Source of the DNA: Actinomycetes bacterium
Lineage (GTDB): Bacteria > Actinomycetota > Actinomycetes > Actinomycetales > Cellulomonadaceae
DNA: 17,210 bases
Direction: 5' to 3'
Assembly: GCA_023389455.1 (NCBI GenBank)
Contig: JAEWEJ010000258.1
Coordinates: 1-17,210, forward strand
Both the position numbers and the translations under genes were made by a program. Positions within the stretch are counted from its first letter, which is position 1. Each line of letters opens with the position of its first letter. This document shows positions 5,879-12,407 of the stretch, in pieces. A model generated the notes under the pieces. That model saw nothing but the letters and a program-made list of their open reading frames with translations. It ran no database searches and was not told the origin of the DNA.

Positions 5879-7165
5879 TCAGACGAACGCGCTGACCCCG
5901 GTGATCGCACGCCCCACGATGAGGTTGTTCATGTCGCGCGTGCCCTCGAACGAGTAGACGGCCTCCGCGTCGGCGAAGAACTTGGCGACCCCGTGGTCGA
6001 GCACGATGCCGTTGCCGCCGAGCAGCTCGCGGCACCACGCGACCGTCTCGCGCATGCGGGTCGTCGCGTAGCCCTTGGCGAGCGCCGCGTGCTCGTCGCC
6101 CTGGCGGCCCTGGTCCTGCATCCGCGACACCTGCAGGCACAGCGCGATGCTCGCGGTGATGTTCCCCAGGCACTGCGCGAGGCGGTCCTGCACGAGCTGG
6201 AACGACGCGAGCGGGCGGCCGAACTGCTGACGCTCCCCCGCGTACCGCACCGCCGCCTCGTACGCGCCGACCTGCACGCCCACGGCCTGCCAGGCGACCT
6301 CGGCGCGCGTGAGCCGCAGCACGAGCGCGACCTCGCGGAACGAGTGGATGTTCGGCAGCCGGTCGGCCTCGTCGACGCGGACGCCGTCGAGCGTGATGTC
6401 GGCGTTCTGCACGATCCGCAGGGCCTGCTTGCGCTCGATCTTCGTGGTCGTGAACCCGGGGGTCCCGCGGCGCACGAGGAAGCCCTTGACCTGGTGGTCG
6501 GCGACGTCGCGCGCCCAGATGACGACGACGTCGGCGAACGTCGCGTTGCCGATCCACCGCTTCGCGCCGTTCAGCACCCAGGTGTCGCCGTGGCGCTCGG
6601 CGGTCGTGCGCAGGCCCTTCGAGGAGTCGGAGCCGGACAGCGGCTCGGTCAGGCCGAACGCGCCGATGAGCTCGCCACGGCCCATGGGCGGCAGCCAGTG
6701 CGCGCGCTGCTCGGGCGAGCCGCCGATGGCGATCGAGCTCATCGCCAGGCCGCTCTGCACGCCGACGAACGTCGCCGTCGACGGGTCGACCCGCCCGAGC
6801 TCGAGCGCCGCCCAGCCGCGCCACACGGCGCTGTTCTCGAACCGCTGCGTCTCGGGCCAGCTCGCGCCGAACATCCCGAGGTCGGCGAGCCCGGGGATGA
6901 TCTGCGTCGGGAACTCGGCGCGGTCCCAGTAGTCGGCGGCGATGGGCCGGACCTCGCGCTCCATGAAGTCGCGCAGGCGCAGCGACGCCTCGAGCTCGAC
7001 GGGCGTGAGCTCGTCCTGGAAGCCGTAGAAGTCGGCGGCGAGGCGGTTGGTGCCAGGCACGAGGTACGTGTCGGCGTCGGTCGCGGCGGCGGCCGCACGG
7101 TCGACGGCGTGGTCCGTGGCAGCGCGGTCCGTGGCGGCGTGGTCCGTCGTGGCGGTGTCGGTCAT
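5879..7165 (-). CDS. Acyl-CoA dehydrogenase, glutaryl-CoA-dehydrogenase-like branch
   Basis: The 428-residue flavoprotein dehydrogenates an acyl-CoA to the 2-enoyl-CoA. It shows FGLTEPLSGSDSS (170-182), WVLNGAKRWIGNA (196-208), QFGRPLASFQ (314-323), LGGNGI (382-387) and the catalytic Glu407 in SFEGTRDMNNLIVGRAITG. The last segment closely follows glutaryl-CoA dehydrogenases (YEGTHDIHALILGRAITG). However, where human GCDH has Arg94-Ser95 to hold the glutaryl carboxylate, this protein reads PSTATFVGVQ with no Arg, so a non-dicarboxylic substrate is more likely. The first 32 residues are an Ala/Thr/Asp-rich repeat. The ATG at 7165 has GAGGG 5 nt upstream. It is divergent from a QsdR-like regulator across a palindrome. 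Confidence 0.88.
   Translation of the reverse strand: MTDTATTDHAATDRAATDHAVDRAAAAATDADTYLVPGTNRLAADFYGFQDELTPVELEASLRLRDFMEREVRPIAADYWDRAEFPTQIIPGLADLGMFGASWPETQRFENSAVWRGWAALELGRVDPSTATFVGVQSGLAMSSIAIGGSPEQRAHWLPPMGRGELIGAFGLTEPLSGSDSSKGLRTTAERHGDTWVLNGAKRWIGNATFADVVVIWARDVADHQVKGFLVRRGTPGFTTTKIERKQALRIVQNADITLDGVRVDEADRLPNIHSFREVALVLRLTRAEVAWQAVGVQVGAYEAAVRYAGERQQFGRPLASFQLVQDRLAQCLGNITASIALCLQVSRMQDQGRQGDEHAALAKGYATTRMRETVAWCRELLGGNGIVLDHGVAKFFADAEAVYSFEGTRDMNNLIVGRAITGVSAFV
7107..7151. repeat. Three 15-bp tandem repeats in the dehydrogenase N-terminus
   Basis: Three 15-bp units (7107-7121, 7122-7136, 7137-7151) share the core GGTCCGT. Read on the minus strand they encode five-residue units near the N-terminus, seen as TDHAA, TDRAA and TDHAV. 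The length is a multiple of three, so copy-number change would keep the frame. This precedes the conserved enzyme domain. Confidence 0.7.
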
Positions 7166-7229
7166 CTCGGCCCTCGATCGTCGTCGATCGGCGCGCTGCG
7201 CCCCGGTGCGCGCGCGTCCCGCTGCCAGC

Positions 7230-7257
7230 GTTGCATCATTCTCAGGAATGTTGCAAC
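7230..7257. promoter_or_regulatory. 28-bp palindrome in the divergent promoter, likely QsdR-type operator
   Basis: Outer arms GTTGCA (7230-7235) and TGCAAC (7252-7257) and inner arms CATTC (7237-7241) and GAATG (7246-7250) are nested, so 11 of 14 base pairs are symmetric around TCAG. The site lies between the divergent dehydrogenase (minus) and TetR-type regulator (plus) and contains the probable -35 (TTGCAA) of the regulator. Both position and form fit autoregulation and control of the divergent genes. It does not resemble the operators at 2105 and 9933. Confidence 0.65.
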
Positions 7258-7281
7258 CCCCCGCCGGGCCGGGGCTAGAGT
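7252..7281 (+). promoter_or_regulatory. Promoter of the QsdR-like regulator, leaderless type
   Basis: TTGCAA (7252-7257) and TAGAGT (7276-7281) are separated by 18 bp, and the ATG at 7289 begins 7 nt after the -10 box. No ribosome binding site is present between them. The transcript would therefore start at or next to the AUG. Confidence 0.5.
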
Positions 7282-7288
7282 GCGGCGC

Positions 7289-7939
7289 ATGACGGCCCCC
7301 ACCCACCGGAGCTCGCTCGCGCGGGTCGGCACCGCGGTCGCGCCGTCCCGACTGTCCCAGCGCCTCGAGGACGGCACGCACGAGGACGCCGTCCGGGCGT
7401 TCCGCATCGCACGCGAGACGTTCATCGCCGGCGAGCGCATCGACATGGGCGGGCTCGCGACCCGCTTGGGCGTCGACCGCACCTCGCTGTTCCGCTGGGT
7501 CGGCAACCGCGACGCGCTGCTGTCCGAGGTGCTCTGGTCGCTCGCCGTCCCGACGCTCGAGCAGGCCGACGCCGCGACCCTCGGGCGTTCCGGCAGCGAC
7601 CGGGTCGTCGCGATCCTCACCTCGTTCGCGCACGACCTCATCACCGCCGACTACTTCCGGTCGTTCTTGAGCCGGGAGCCCGCGCGGGCCCTGCGGCTGC
7701 TCACGACCAACGACAGCCAGATCCAGCGCCGGTACGTCGCCGTCGTCGAGCAGCTGGTCCGCCAGGAGCTCGGTGACCGACCGTTCGGGCGCGACATCGC
7801 CCCGGGCGACCTCGCCTACCTGCTCGTGCGGGTCTCGGAGTCCTTCACGTACGCCGACCTCATCACCGGCGACGCACCGAGCGCCGAACGCGCCCGCGCC
7901 GCCTTCGACCTCGTCCTGCGGCCCGAGGAGCCCCGATGA
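7289..7939 (+). CDS. TetR-family regulator, QsdR-like
   Basis: The 216-residue protein has a TetR-type N-terminal helix-turn-helix at about 52-78 (IDMGGLATRLGVDRTSLFRW then VGNRDALLSEVLW). This is preceded by a 30-40 residue extension, and an all-helical ligand domain follows. The GVDRTSLFRWVGNRDALL form and the C-terminal pattern (YFRSFLSREP, LVRQELGDRPFGRDI, LAYLLVRVSESFTYADLI) are what I associate with QsdR-type regulators, first described beside a Rhodococcus lactonase gene. It is divergent from an acyl-CoA dehydrogenase and overlaps a thioesterase gene by four bases, so an acyl-CoA or related acid is a plausible ligand. No good ribosome binding site precedes the ATG, consistent with a leaderless mRNA. 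TetR membership is certain; the QsdR subfamily is likely. Confidence 0.85.
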   Translation: MTAPTHRSSLARVGTAVAPSRLSQRLEDGTHEDAVRAFRIARETFIAGERIDMGGLATRLGVDRTSLFRWVGNRDALLSEVLWSLAVPTLEQADAATLGRSGSDRVVAILTSFAHDLITADYFRSFLSREPARALRLLTTNDSQIQRRYVAVVEQLVRQELGDRPFGRDIAPGDLAYLLVRVSESFTYADLITGDAPSAERARAAFDLVLRPEEPR

Positions 7940-8370
7940 CCTACGGCCACCACGCACCGTTCCCGACGCGCTGGAACGACAACGACCAGTACGGGCACGT
8001 CAACAACACCGTCTACTACGAGGCGATGGACACGACCGTCAACGTCTGGATGATCGGGCACGGGCTCGACCCCCTGGCCGGCGACCGGATCGCGTTCTGC
8101 GTCTCGTCGTCGTGCGAGTTCAAGGCACCCGCCTCGTTCCCCGACCCACTCACCGTCGGCCTGCGCGCGGGCCGCGTGGGCACCTCAAGCATCACGTGGG
8201 AGCTCGGCATCCTGCGCGCCGACGATCCGGAGCCGATCGCGACCGGGCGCTTCGTGCACGTGTTCGTCGACCGCGAGTCGCGCCGGCCGGCGCCGATCCC
8301 CGAGGGGATCCGGGTGGCTGTCGAACGCGACCTCGTGGTCTCGACCGGACCGGCACCCTCGCCGGGGTGA
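7936..8370 (+). CDS. Acyl-CoA thioesterase, 4HBT hot-dog family
   Basis: The 144-residue single hot-dog protein contains RWNDNDQYGHVNNTVYYEAM (12-31). Asp17 in the D-x-x-G-H-V-N-N motif corresponds to the catalytic aspartate of 4-hydroxybenzoyl-CoA thioesterase, and CEFKAPASFPDPL follows the usual central-helix-to-strand order. Such enzymes hydrolyse acyl- or aroyl-CoA to free acid and CoA. The ATG overlaps the regulator stop (ATGA), so the two are translationally coupled and the enzyme is probably under the same control. In a beta-oxidation setting it may release CoA from dead-end or excess intermediates; that role is inference. Confidence 0.88.
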   Translation: MTYGHHAPFPTRWNDNDQYGHVNNTVYYEAMDTTVNVWMIGHGLDPLAGDRIAFCVSSSCEFKAPASFPDPLTVGLRAGRVGTSSITWELGILRADDPEPIATGRFVHVFVDRESRRPAPIPEGIRVAVERDLVVSTGPAPSPG

Positions 8371-8377
8371 CGCGCCA

Positions 8378-8421
8378 TAGGCACAACCATTGCAGCGTTG
8401 CTACAGTTGTGCGCATGGTTG
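8378..8421 (+). promoter_or_regulatory. Promoter and inverted-repeat operator of the HTH/NTase module
   Basis: GCACAAC (8381-8387) and GTTGTGC (8406-8412) are perfect 7-bp inverted repeats with an 18-bp centre. An overlapping pair CAACCAT (8384-8390) and ATGGTTG (8415-8421) includes the start codon. TACAGT (8402-8407) is a likely -10 box 7 nt before ATG 8415, with a weak -35 TAGGCA (8378-8383) 18 bp upstream. The repeats cover the promoter, as expected if the HTH protein represses its own operon. There is no ribosome binding site. Confidence 0.5.
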
Positions 8422-9089
8422 CGGGACAGGGCGCTGCGATGAGCGTTGCTGAGGCCGCACGCGCCGCCGGACTCAGTCGGGCGCGAGTGAGCGCGCTCAT
8501 CCGCCAAGGTCGCGTGCCCGCGCGCAGGATCGGCAACCAGCACGTGATCACGGACCCGAACGCCCTGCTGTCGATGCCCAGGAGAGCGGGGCGACCGATG
8601 TCGCCGCGCATGGCCTGGGGACTTCTGCTGCTCGCCGACGACGACCGGCCGGACTGGCTCGCTCCCGGCGACGTCTACCGTCTGCGCGCGCACCTCGAGC
8701 GGCTCGCCGCGGACCCCGAGCCCGAGGTGAGGCTGCAGGCCCTGGTCCGGAACCGGGCCGAACGCCGGCCCTTCAGGGCCCAGCAGCCGGACGCGCTGCT
8801 CGACGACGCGGACCTCGTCCCGTCGGGCCTGAGCGACCCCCGCGCCGGGATGTCCGGCGGGGTGGACGTGGAGGTCTACGTCCACCAGGACGACCTGAGC
8901 GGGGTCGTGCGGCGCCATCTCCTGGTCGCAGCGGCCGACGGGCGAGCGAACGCCTGGATCCACTCGAGTCCGTTCGTCCCCGCTGCGCCTCCTCGACTCC
9001 TGGTGGCGGCCGACCTCGCCGAGCACGGTGGCCCTCGGGAACGAGCGAGGGCGAGAGAGATCATCCGCACGGTCGTGGACCCCGCGTGA
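8415..9089 (+). CDS. HTH DNA-binding protein, probable antitoxin of an NTase toxin-antitoxin pair
   Basis: The 224-residue protein begins with an excisionase/MerR-like helix-turn-helix (about 9-45: MSVAEAARAAGLSRARVSAL then IRQGRVPARRIGNQHVI). A second region follows: RPMSPRMAWGLLLL, then a basic RNRAERRPFRAQ stretch, DVEVYV, and a C-terminal LLVAADLAEHGGPRERARAR. I recall this two-part arrangement as common in actinobacteria beside small toxin-like genes, but no named antitoxin family is assigned. The gene overlaps the nucleotidyltransferase downstream by four bases (GTGA), the usual antitoxin-then-toxin layout, and its promoter is covered by inverted repeats. Antitoxin function is inferred from layout. 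An alternative start is ATG 8439, but the -10 box placement favours 8415. Confidence 0.75.
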   Translation: MVAGQGAAMSVAEAARAAGLSRARVSALIRQGRVPARRIGNQHVITDPNALLSMPRRAGRPMSPRMAWGLLLLADDDRPDWLAPGDVYRLRAHLERLAADPEPEVRLQALVRNRAERRPFRAQQPDALLDDADLVPSGLSDPRAGMSGGVDVEVYVHQDDLSGVVRRHLLVAAADGRANAWIHSSPFVPAAPPRLLVAADLAEHGGPRERARAREIIRTVVDPA

Positions 9090-9856
9090 GCGTGCAGCTG
9101 CCACCCATGCGTGCGCCCCAGCGGGACGCGTGGTGGACGTTGATGGACCTGCACGAGCTCATGCCCACGGGCTGGGCGCTCGTCGGGGGGCAGATGGTTC
9201 ACCTGCTCTGCGCGGAGCGCGGCGTCTCGCCGGAACGGGCCACCGACGACGTGGATGCCGCGATCGACGTCCGGGCCCGTCCTCGCGCGCTGCGTGAGTT
9301 CACGGCCTCGCTCCAGAAGCTGGGCCTGCAGCCGGAGGGCACGACCTGGCGCGGCCAGCAGCACCGGTGGCGCAAGGACGAGGTCGTGGTGGACGTGCTG
9401 ATCCCCCGGTGGCTCGCACCGCAGAGCCCCGCGCGCCGCACGGTGACGGGCGCGACCACGATCGAGTCGCCGGGACTGCAGCAGGCGGTCGATCGTGCAG
9501 CGGACGTCGGCGTCACCGTCATGGGACGTGACGGGATGATGCGCCGGCCTGACCTTCTCGGTGCCCTCGTCGCCAAGGCGTCCGCACTGGAGATCGCCAT
9601 CGACGACGGGCACCGGCGGCACCTGCACGACTTCGTGACGCTCTCGACGCTGATCCGTCCCGACGACGACATGGCCGCCGCCACGAAGCTGGACCGTCGA
9701 CGGATCGCGAACATGCTCGGGCGCCTCGTGGACGACATGTCGTGGCGGACCATCGAGGGCGGTGCCGACGGGCTCGAACGGCTCCGCCTCGCACTGGACG
9801 GTGCGCCTCCCACACCGCCGCAGCCTCGCCCGTCCCGCACCGGGAGAGGTTGGTAG
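9086..9856 (+). CDS. AbiEii-like nucleotidyltransferase, probable toxin
   Basis: The 256-residue protein has a minimal nucleotidyltransferase core: WALVGGQMVHLL (30-41) supplies the Gly-Gly motif, RATDDVDAAIDV (51-62) the metal-binding D-x-D (Asp55 and Asp57), and VVVDVLIP (100-107) the third carboxylate at Asp103. Lys164 in LVAKASAL and the following HRRHLHDFVTL helix resemble the C-terminal half of AbiEii/MenT proteins. Members of that family act as toxins; mycobacterial MenT3 adds pyrimidines to the tRNA acceptor end. The protein is shorter than the AbiEii at 14758 (316 aa) and differs in the sequence around the DxD. The GTG start overlaps the HTH gene stop and has no ribosome binding site of its own, so it is probably translated by coupling. 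NTase fold is well supported; toxicity is inferred. Confidence 0.78.
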   Translation: MSVQLPPMRAPQRDAWWTLMDLHELMPTGWALVGGQMVHLLCAERGVSPERATDDVDAAIDVRARPRALREFTASLQKLGLQPEGTTWRGQQHRWRKDEVVVDVLIPRWLAPQSPARRTVTGATTIESPGLQQAVDRAADVGVTVMGRDGMMRRPDLLGALVAKASALEIAIDDGHRRHLHDFVTLSTLIRPDDDMAAATKLDRRRIANMLGRLVDDMSWRTIEGGADGLERLRLALDGAPPTPPQPRPSRTGRGW

Positions 9857-9932
9857 TCACGACGGTCATGCCCGGCCCCTCCGATGCCGCCTCCATGGGC
9901 GTTCCGACGGCATGGCACAGCAGGCACCAGAG

Positions 9933-9950
9933 ATACCGACCGTCCGGTAT
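9933..9950 (+). promoter_or_regulatory. TetR-type operator upstream of the kinase-ACAD-ligase operon
   Basis: ATACCGACCGTCCGGTAT has ATACCG/CGGTAT arms and matches the core of the operator at 2109-2126 at 15 of 18 positions (consensus ATACCNACCGNNCGGTAT). As in the first site, the right half runs into TATG followed by two bases, TATGCT here (9948-9953), a possible -10. It lies 49 bp before the GTG at 10000. Confidence 0.75.
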
Positions 9951-9958
9951 GCTGCGCT

Positions 9959-9978
9959 GGCGGGCATCGTCGCCCGCC
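9959..9978 (+). promoter_or_regulatory. GC hairpin in the 5' UTR of the kinase operon
   Basis: GGCGGGC (9959-9965) and GCCCGCC (9972-9978) form a perfect 7-bp stem with a 6-nt loop ATCGTC. It lies between the operator and the GGAGG ribosome binding site (9987-9991). It could be an attenuator, a stabilising 5' stem, or a terminator for upstream transcription from the TA pair; the sequence does not decide. Confidence 0.4.
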
Positions 9979-9999
9979 TGAGCCGCGGAGGTGGTCACC

Positions 10000-11094
10000 G
10001 TGCCCCAGCCCGTCCCGGACGTGCCGACCACCGCCGTCGCGCCCATCCCTCGGGCACTCCCCGGCCTCGACGTCACCCGCCTCGACACCTGGCTCCGCCG
10101 CACCCACCCCGACCTCGCGACCGACGAGCCGCTGCGCGCCGCTCTCTTCGCCGGCGGCCGCAGCAACCTCACGTACCGGGTCGACGGCGCGCGCGTCCCG
10201 CTCGTGCTGCGCCGGCCGCCGCTGGGCCACGTGCAGGAGACGGCGCACGACATGGCCCGCGAGCACCGCGTGATCCGCGCGCTCGGCAGCACCCGCGTCC
10301 CCGTGCCCGCGACCGTGGACCTCGTCGACGACGTCGACGGCAGCGCCGGGACCGGGACAGCGTTCTTCATCATGGAGCGGGTCGAGGGCGAGGCGCTGCG
10401 CGACCCCGCGCAGAACGCCCCCTGGTCCCCCGCCGAGCTCCGGGCCCTGAGTCTCGAGCTCGCGGAGCTGCTCGCCGAGCTGCACACCCTCGATCCCGCG
10501 TCCGTCGGGCTGGCCGACCTCGGCCGACCCGACGGCTACCTCGGCCGCCAGCTGCACCGCTGGGGTCGGCAGTACGACGGCTCGCGCTCGCGCGACCTCC
10601 CCGCGCTCGACGCGCTGCAGGAGCGCCTGCGCGAGCACGTGCCCGCGACGGTCCGCACCGGGCTCGTGCACGGGGACTACCGGCTCGACAACGCGCTCGT
10701 CTCCCGCGCGGGCGGCGTGCACGTGGCAGCGGTGCTCGACTGGGAGATGGCCACGCTCGGCGACGCCGCCGTCGACCTCGGGATGCTCGGCCTGTACTGG
10801 GACATCCGCCGGATCGCGCCGCCCGACGGCCTGACCGCGAGCGCCGTCGACCCCGCCGCGGGCTACCCGGAGTTCGCCGAGCTCGCCGATGCGTACGCAG
10901 CCCGGTCGGGCTCGTCCGTCCCCGAGCTGTCCTGGTACCGCGCGTTCGCGGCGTACAAGCTCGCGGTGATCCTCGAGGGCGTGCACTTCCGGTACCGCGC
11001 GGGCGAGACCGTGGGCGAGGGCTTCGACGCGATCGGCACCCTCGTCCTCCCGTTGGCCGACGAGGGCCTCGCGTGCCTCGACGGCGCGAGCTGA
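10000..11094 (+). CDS. APH-like acyl-CoA-associated kinase (FadE36 / LvaA / ACAD10-11 kinase type)
   Basis: The 364-residue protein is an APH-fold kinase. It shows FAGGRSNLTYRV (50-61), VLRRPPLGHV (69-78), AHDMAREHRVI (82-92), the catalytic loop HGDYRLDN (224-231; Asp226 and Asn231) and the metal segment LDWEMATLGD (246-255). The RRPPLGHV and HDMAREHRV blocks mark the subgroup paired with acyl-CoA dehydrogenases (mycobacterial FadE36 type). In mammalian ACAD10/11 this domain is fused to a dehydrogenase, and in Pseudomonas LvaA it phosphorylates 4-hydroxyacyl-CoA. The GTG at 10000 is chosen over GTG 9991 because GGAGG (9987-9991) lies 8 nt upstream. An acyl-CoA dehydrogenase gene of the matching type follows after 11 bp. 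Antibiotic resistance is unlikely. Confidence 0.85.
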   Translation: MPQPVPDVPTTAVAPIPRALPGLDVTRLDTWLRRTHPDLATDEPLRAALFAGGRSNLTYRVDGARVPLVLRRPPLGHVQETAHDMAREHRVIRALGSTRVPVPATVDLVDDVDGSAGTGTAFFIMERVEGEALRDPAQNAPWSPAELRALSLELAELLAELHTLDPASVGLADLGRPDGYLGRQLHRWGRQYDGSRSRDLPALDALQERLREHVPATVRTGLVHGDYRLDNALVSRAGGVHVAAVLDWEMATLGDAAVDLGMLGLYWDIRRIAPPDGLTASAVDPAAGYPEFAELADAYAARSGSSVPELSWYRAFAAYKLAVILEGVHFRYRAGETVGEGFDAIGTLVLPLADEGLACLDGAS

Positions 11095-11105
11095 GAGCAG
11101 CGGAC

Positions 11106-12317
11106 GTGGACTTCGCCTACGACGAGCGGACCCGGGACCTGTGCACCCGCACGCGCACGTTCCTCGACGAGCACGTCCTGCCCGCCGAGCCGGTGCTCGA
11201 CGCGCAGGTCGCCGCGACCCCCGACGAGTGGGGTCCGCGCCCGGTGGTCCGCGAGCTGCAGGAGACCGCGCGGGCGCAGGGCCTGTGGAACCTGTTCCTG
11301 CCGGGGCCGCGCGGCGCCGGGCTGACGAACCTGCAGTACGCACCCGTCGCCGAGATCCTGGGCCGCAGCCCGCGCCTCGGCCCCGTCGCGACGAACTGCG
11401 CAGCCCCCGACACCGGCAACATGGAGCTCCTCGCCGAGTTCGGGACCCCCGAGCAGCAGGAGCGCTGGCTCGACCCGCTGCTCGACGCGCGGACCCGCTC
11501 GGCGTTCTGCATGACCGAGCCCGGCGCCGCGTCGTCCGACGCCACCCAGATCGCGACCCGCATCCGACGGGACGGCGACCACCTGGTGATCACGGGTCGC
11601 AAGTGGTGGTCGACGGGTGCGATGAACCCCGACGCCACGCTGCTCGTCGTCATGGGGGCGACCGACCCCGAGGCGCCGCGGCACCGGCAGCAGAGCATCG
11701 TGCTCGTCCCGCGCGACACCCCCGGCGTGCGGGTCGTGCGCCCGCTGACCGTGCTCGGCTACGACGACCGCGACCACGGCGGGCACGCCGAGATCGCGTT
11801 CGAGGACGTGCGCGTGCCCGCCTCGGCGCTGCTCGGCGGTGAGGGCGACGGGTTCGCGATCGCGCAGGCCCGGCTCGGACCGGGCCGCATCCACCACTGC
11901 ATGCGGGCGCTCGGCATGGCGGAGCGCGCGCTCGACCTGGTGCGCGAGCGCGCCGCGTCCCGGTCCCCGTTCGGCCGGCCGCTCGCCGAGCAGGGCGTCG
12001 TGCGGGAGTGGGCCGCGGAGTCGCGCATCCAGGTCGAGGCGCTGCGGCTGCTCGTCCTCAAGACCGCCTGGCTCATGGACACGGTCGGCAACCGCGCGGC
12101 GATGACCGAGATCCAGGCGATCAAGATCGCGGTCCCGCGCGCGGTGCAGCAGATCGTGGACCGCGCGATCCAGGTGTTCGGTGCGGCGGGGCTCAGCGAG
12201 GACCAGCCGCTCGCCGCGATGTACGCCGCGGCACGGTCGCTGCGGATCGCCGACGGGCCCGACGAGGTCCACCTCTCCTCGCTCGGGAAGGCCGAGCTCC
12301 GACCGCGCCCGACCTGA
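11106..12317 (+). CDS. Acyl-CoA dehydrogenase, ACAD10/11 type
   Basis: The 403-residue flavoprotein has FCMTEPGAASSDATQIAT (134-151), LVITGRKWWSTGAMNPDA (160-177), SPFGRPLAEQGVV (287-299), QVFGAAGLSEDQPLA (356-370) and the C-terminal RIADGPDEVHLSSLGKAEL (380-398), in which Glu387 is the likely catalytic base. The ADGPDEVHLS ending and the AxxD-rich middle are characteristic of the ACAD10/ACAD11 branch rather than short- or medium-chain dehydrogenases. Members convert a 4-phosphoryloxyacyl-CoA, made by the partner kinase, to the enoyl-CoA. The GTG at 11106 lies 11 bp after the kinase stop with a weak purine-rich stretch before it. As the substrate is unconfirmed, a conventional long or branched acyl-CoA dehydrogenase remains possible. 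Confidence 0.88.
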   Translation: MDFAYDERTRDLCTRTRTFLDEHVLPAEPVLDAQVAATPDEWGPRPVVRELQETARAQGLWNLFLPGPRGAGLTNLQYAPVAEILGRSPRLGPVATNCAAPDTGNMELLAEFGTPEQQERWLDPLLDARTRSAFCMTEPGAASSDATQIATRIRRDGDHLVITGRKWWSTGAMNPDATLLVVMGATDPEAPRHRQQSIVLVPRDTPGVRVVRPLTVLGYDDRDHGGHAEIAFEDVRVPASALLGGEGDGFAIAQARLGPGRIHHCMRALGMAERALDLVRERAASRSPFGRPLAEQGVVREWAAESRIQVEALRLLVLKTAWLMDTVGNRAAMTEIQAIKIAVPRAVQQIVDRAIQVFGAAGLSEDQPLAAMYAAARSLRIADGPDEVHLSSLGKAELRPRPT

Positions 12318-12332
12318 CGTCCCGCCCGCACA

Positions 12333-12364
12333 GCACCACCCCCGCACCACCCCGCACCACCCCC
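12333..12364. repeat. Three tandem copies of GCACCACCCC
   Basis: GCACCACCCC is repeated three times, starting at 12333, 12344 and 12354, in the 90-bp gap between the dehydrogenase and ligase genes. The run is C-rich and strand-asymmetric, so it would be unstructured in RNA and prone to slippage. The ligase start follows 43 bp later with GAAGGGA as ribosome binding site. Confidence 0.6.
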
Positions 12365-12407
12365 GTGTAGTCGCCGACGAAGTCACCGCACGCGAAGGGA
12401 CCCCGAG

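Noticed and set aside
5776..5910. N-terminal extension of the thiolase to 5910
   Set aside because: The extra 45 residues are Arg/Ser/Pro-rich low-complexity translation of the spacer. MPEAYVVATARSP is the normal thiolase start.
7289..7939. QsdR-like protein as the repressor of the 2105 and 9933 operators
   Set aside because: Its own divergent promoter carries a different palindrome (GTTGCA/TGCAAC), and neither ATACC-type site lies near it. A second TetR protein outside the window is more likely.
7930..8415. Longer HTH protein starting upstream of 8415
   Set aside because: The upstream part overlaps the thioesterase in another frame and has no domain. The -10 box and inverted repeats place the start at 8415.
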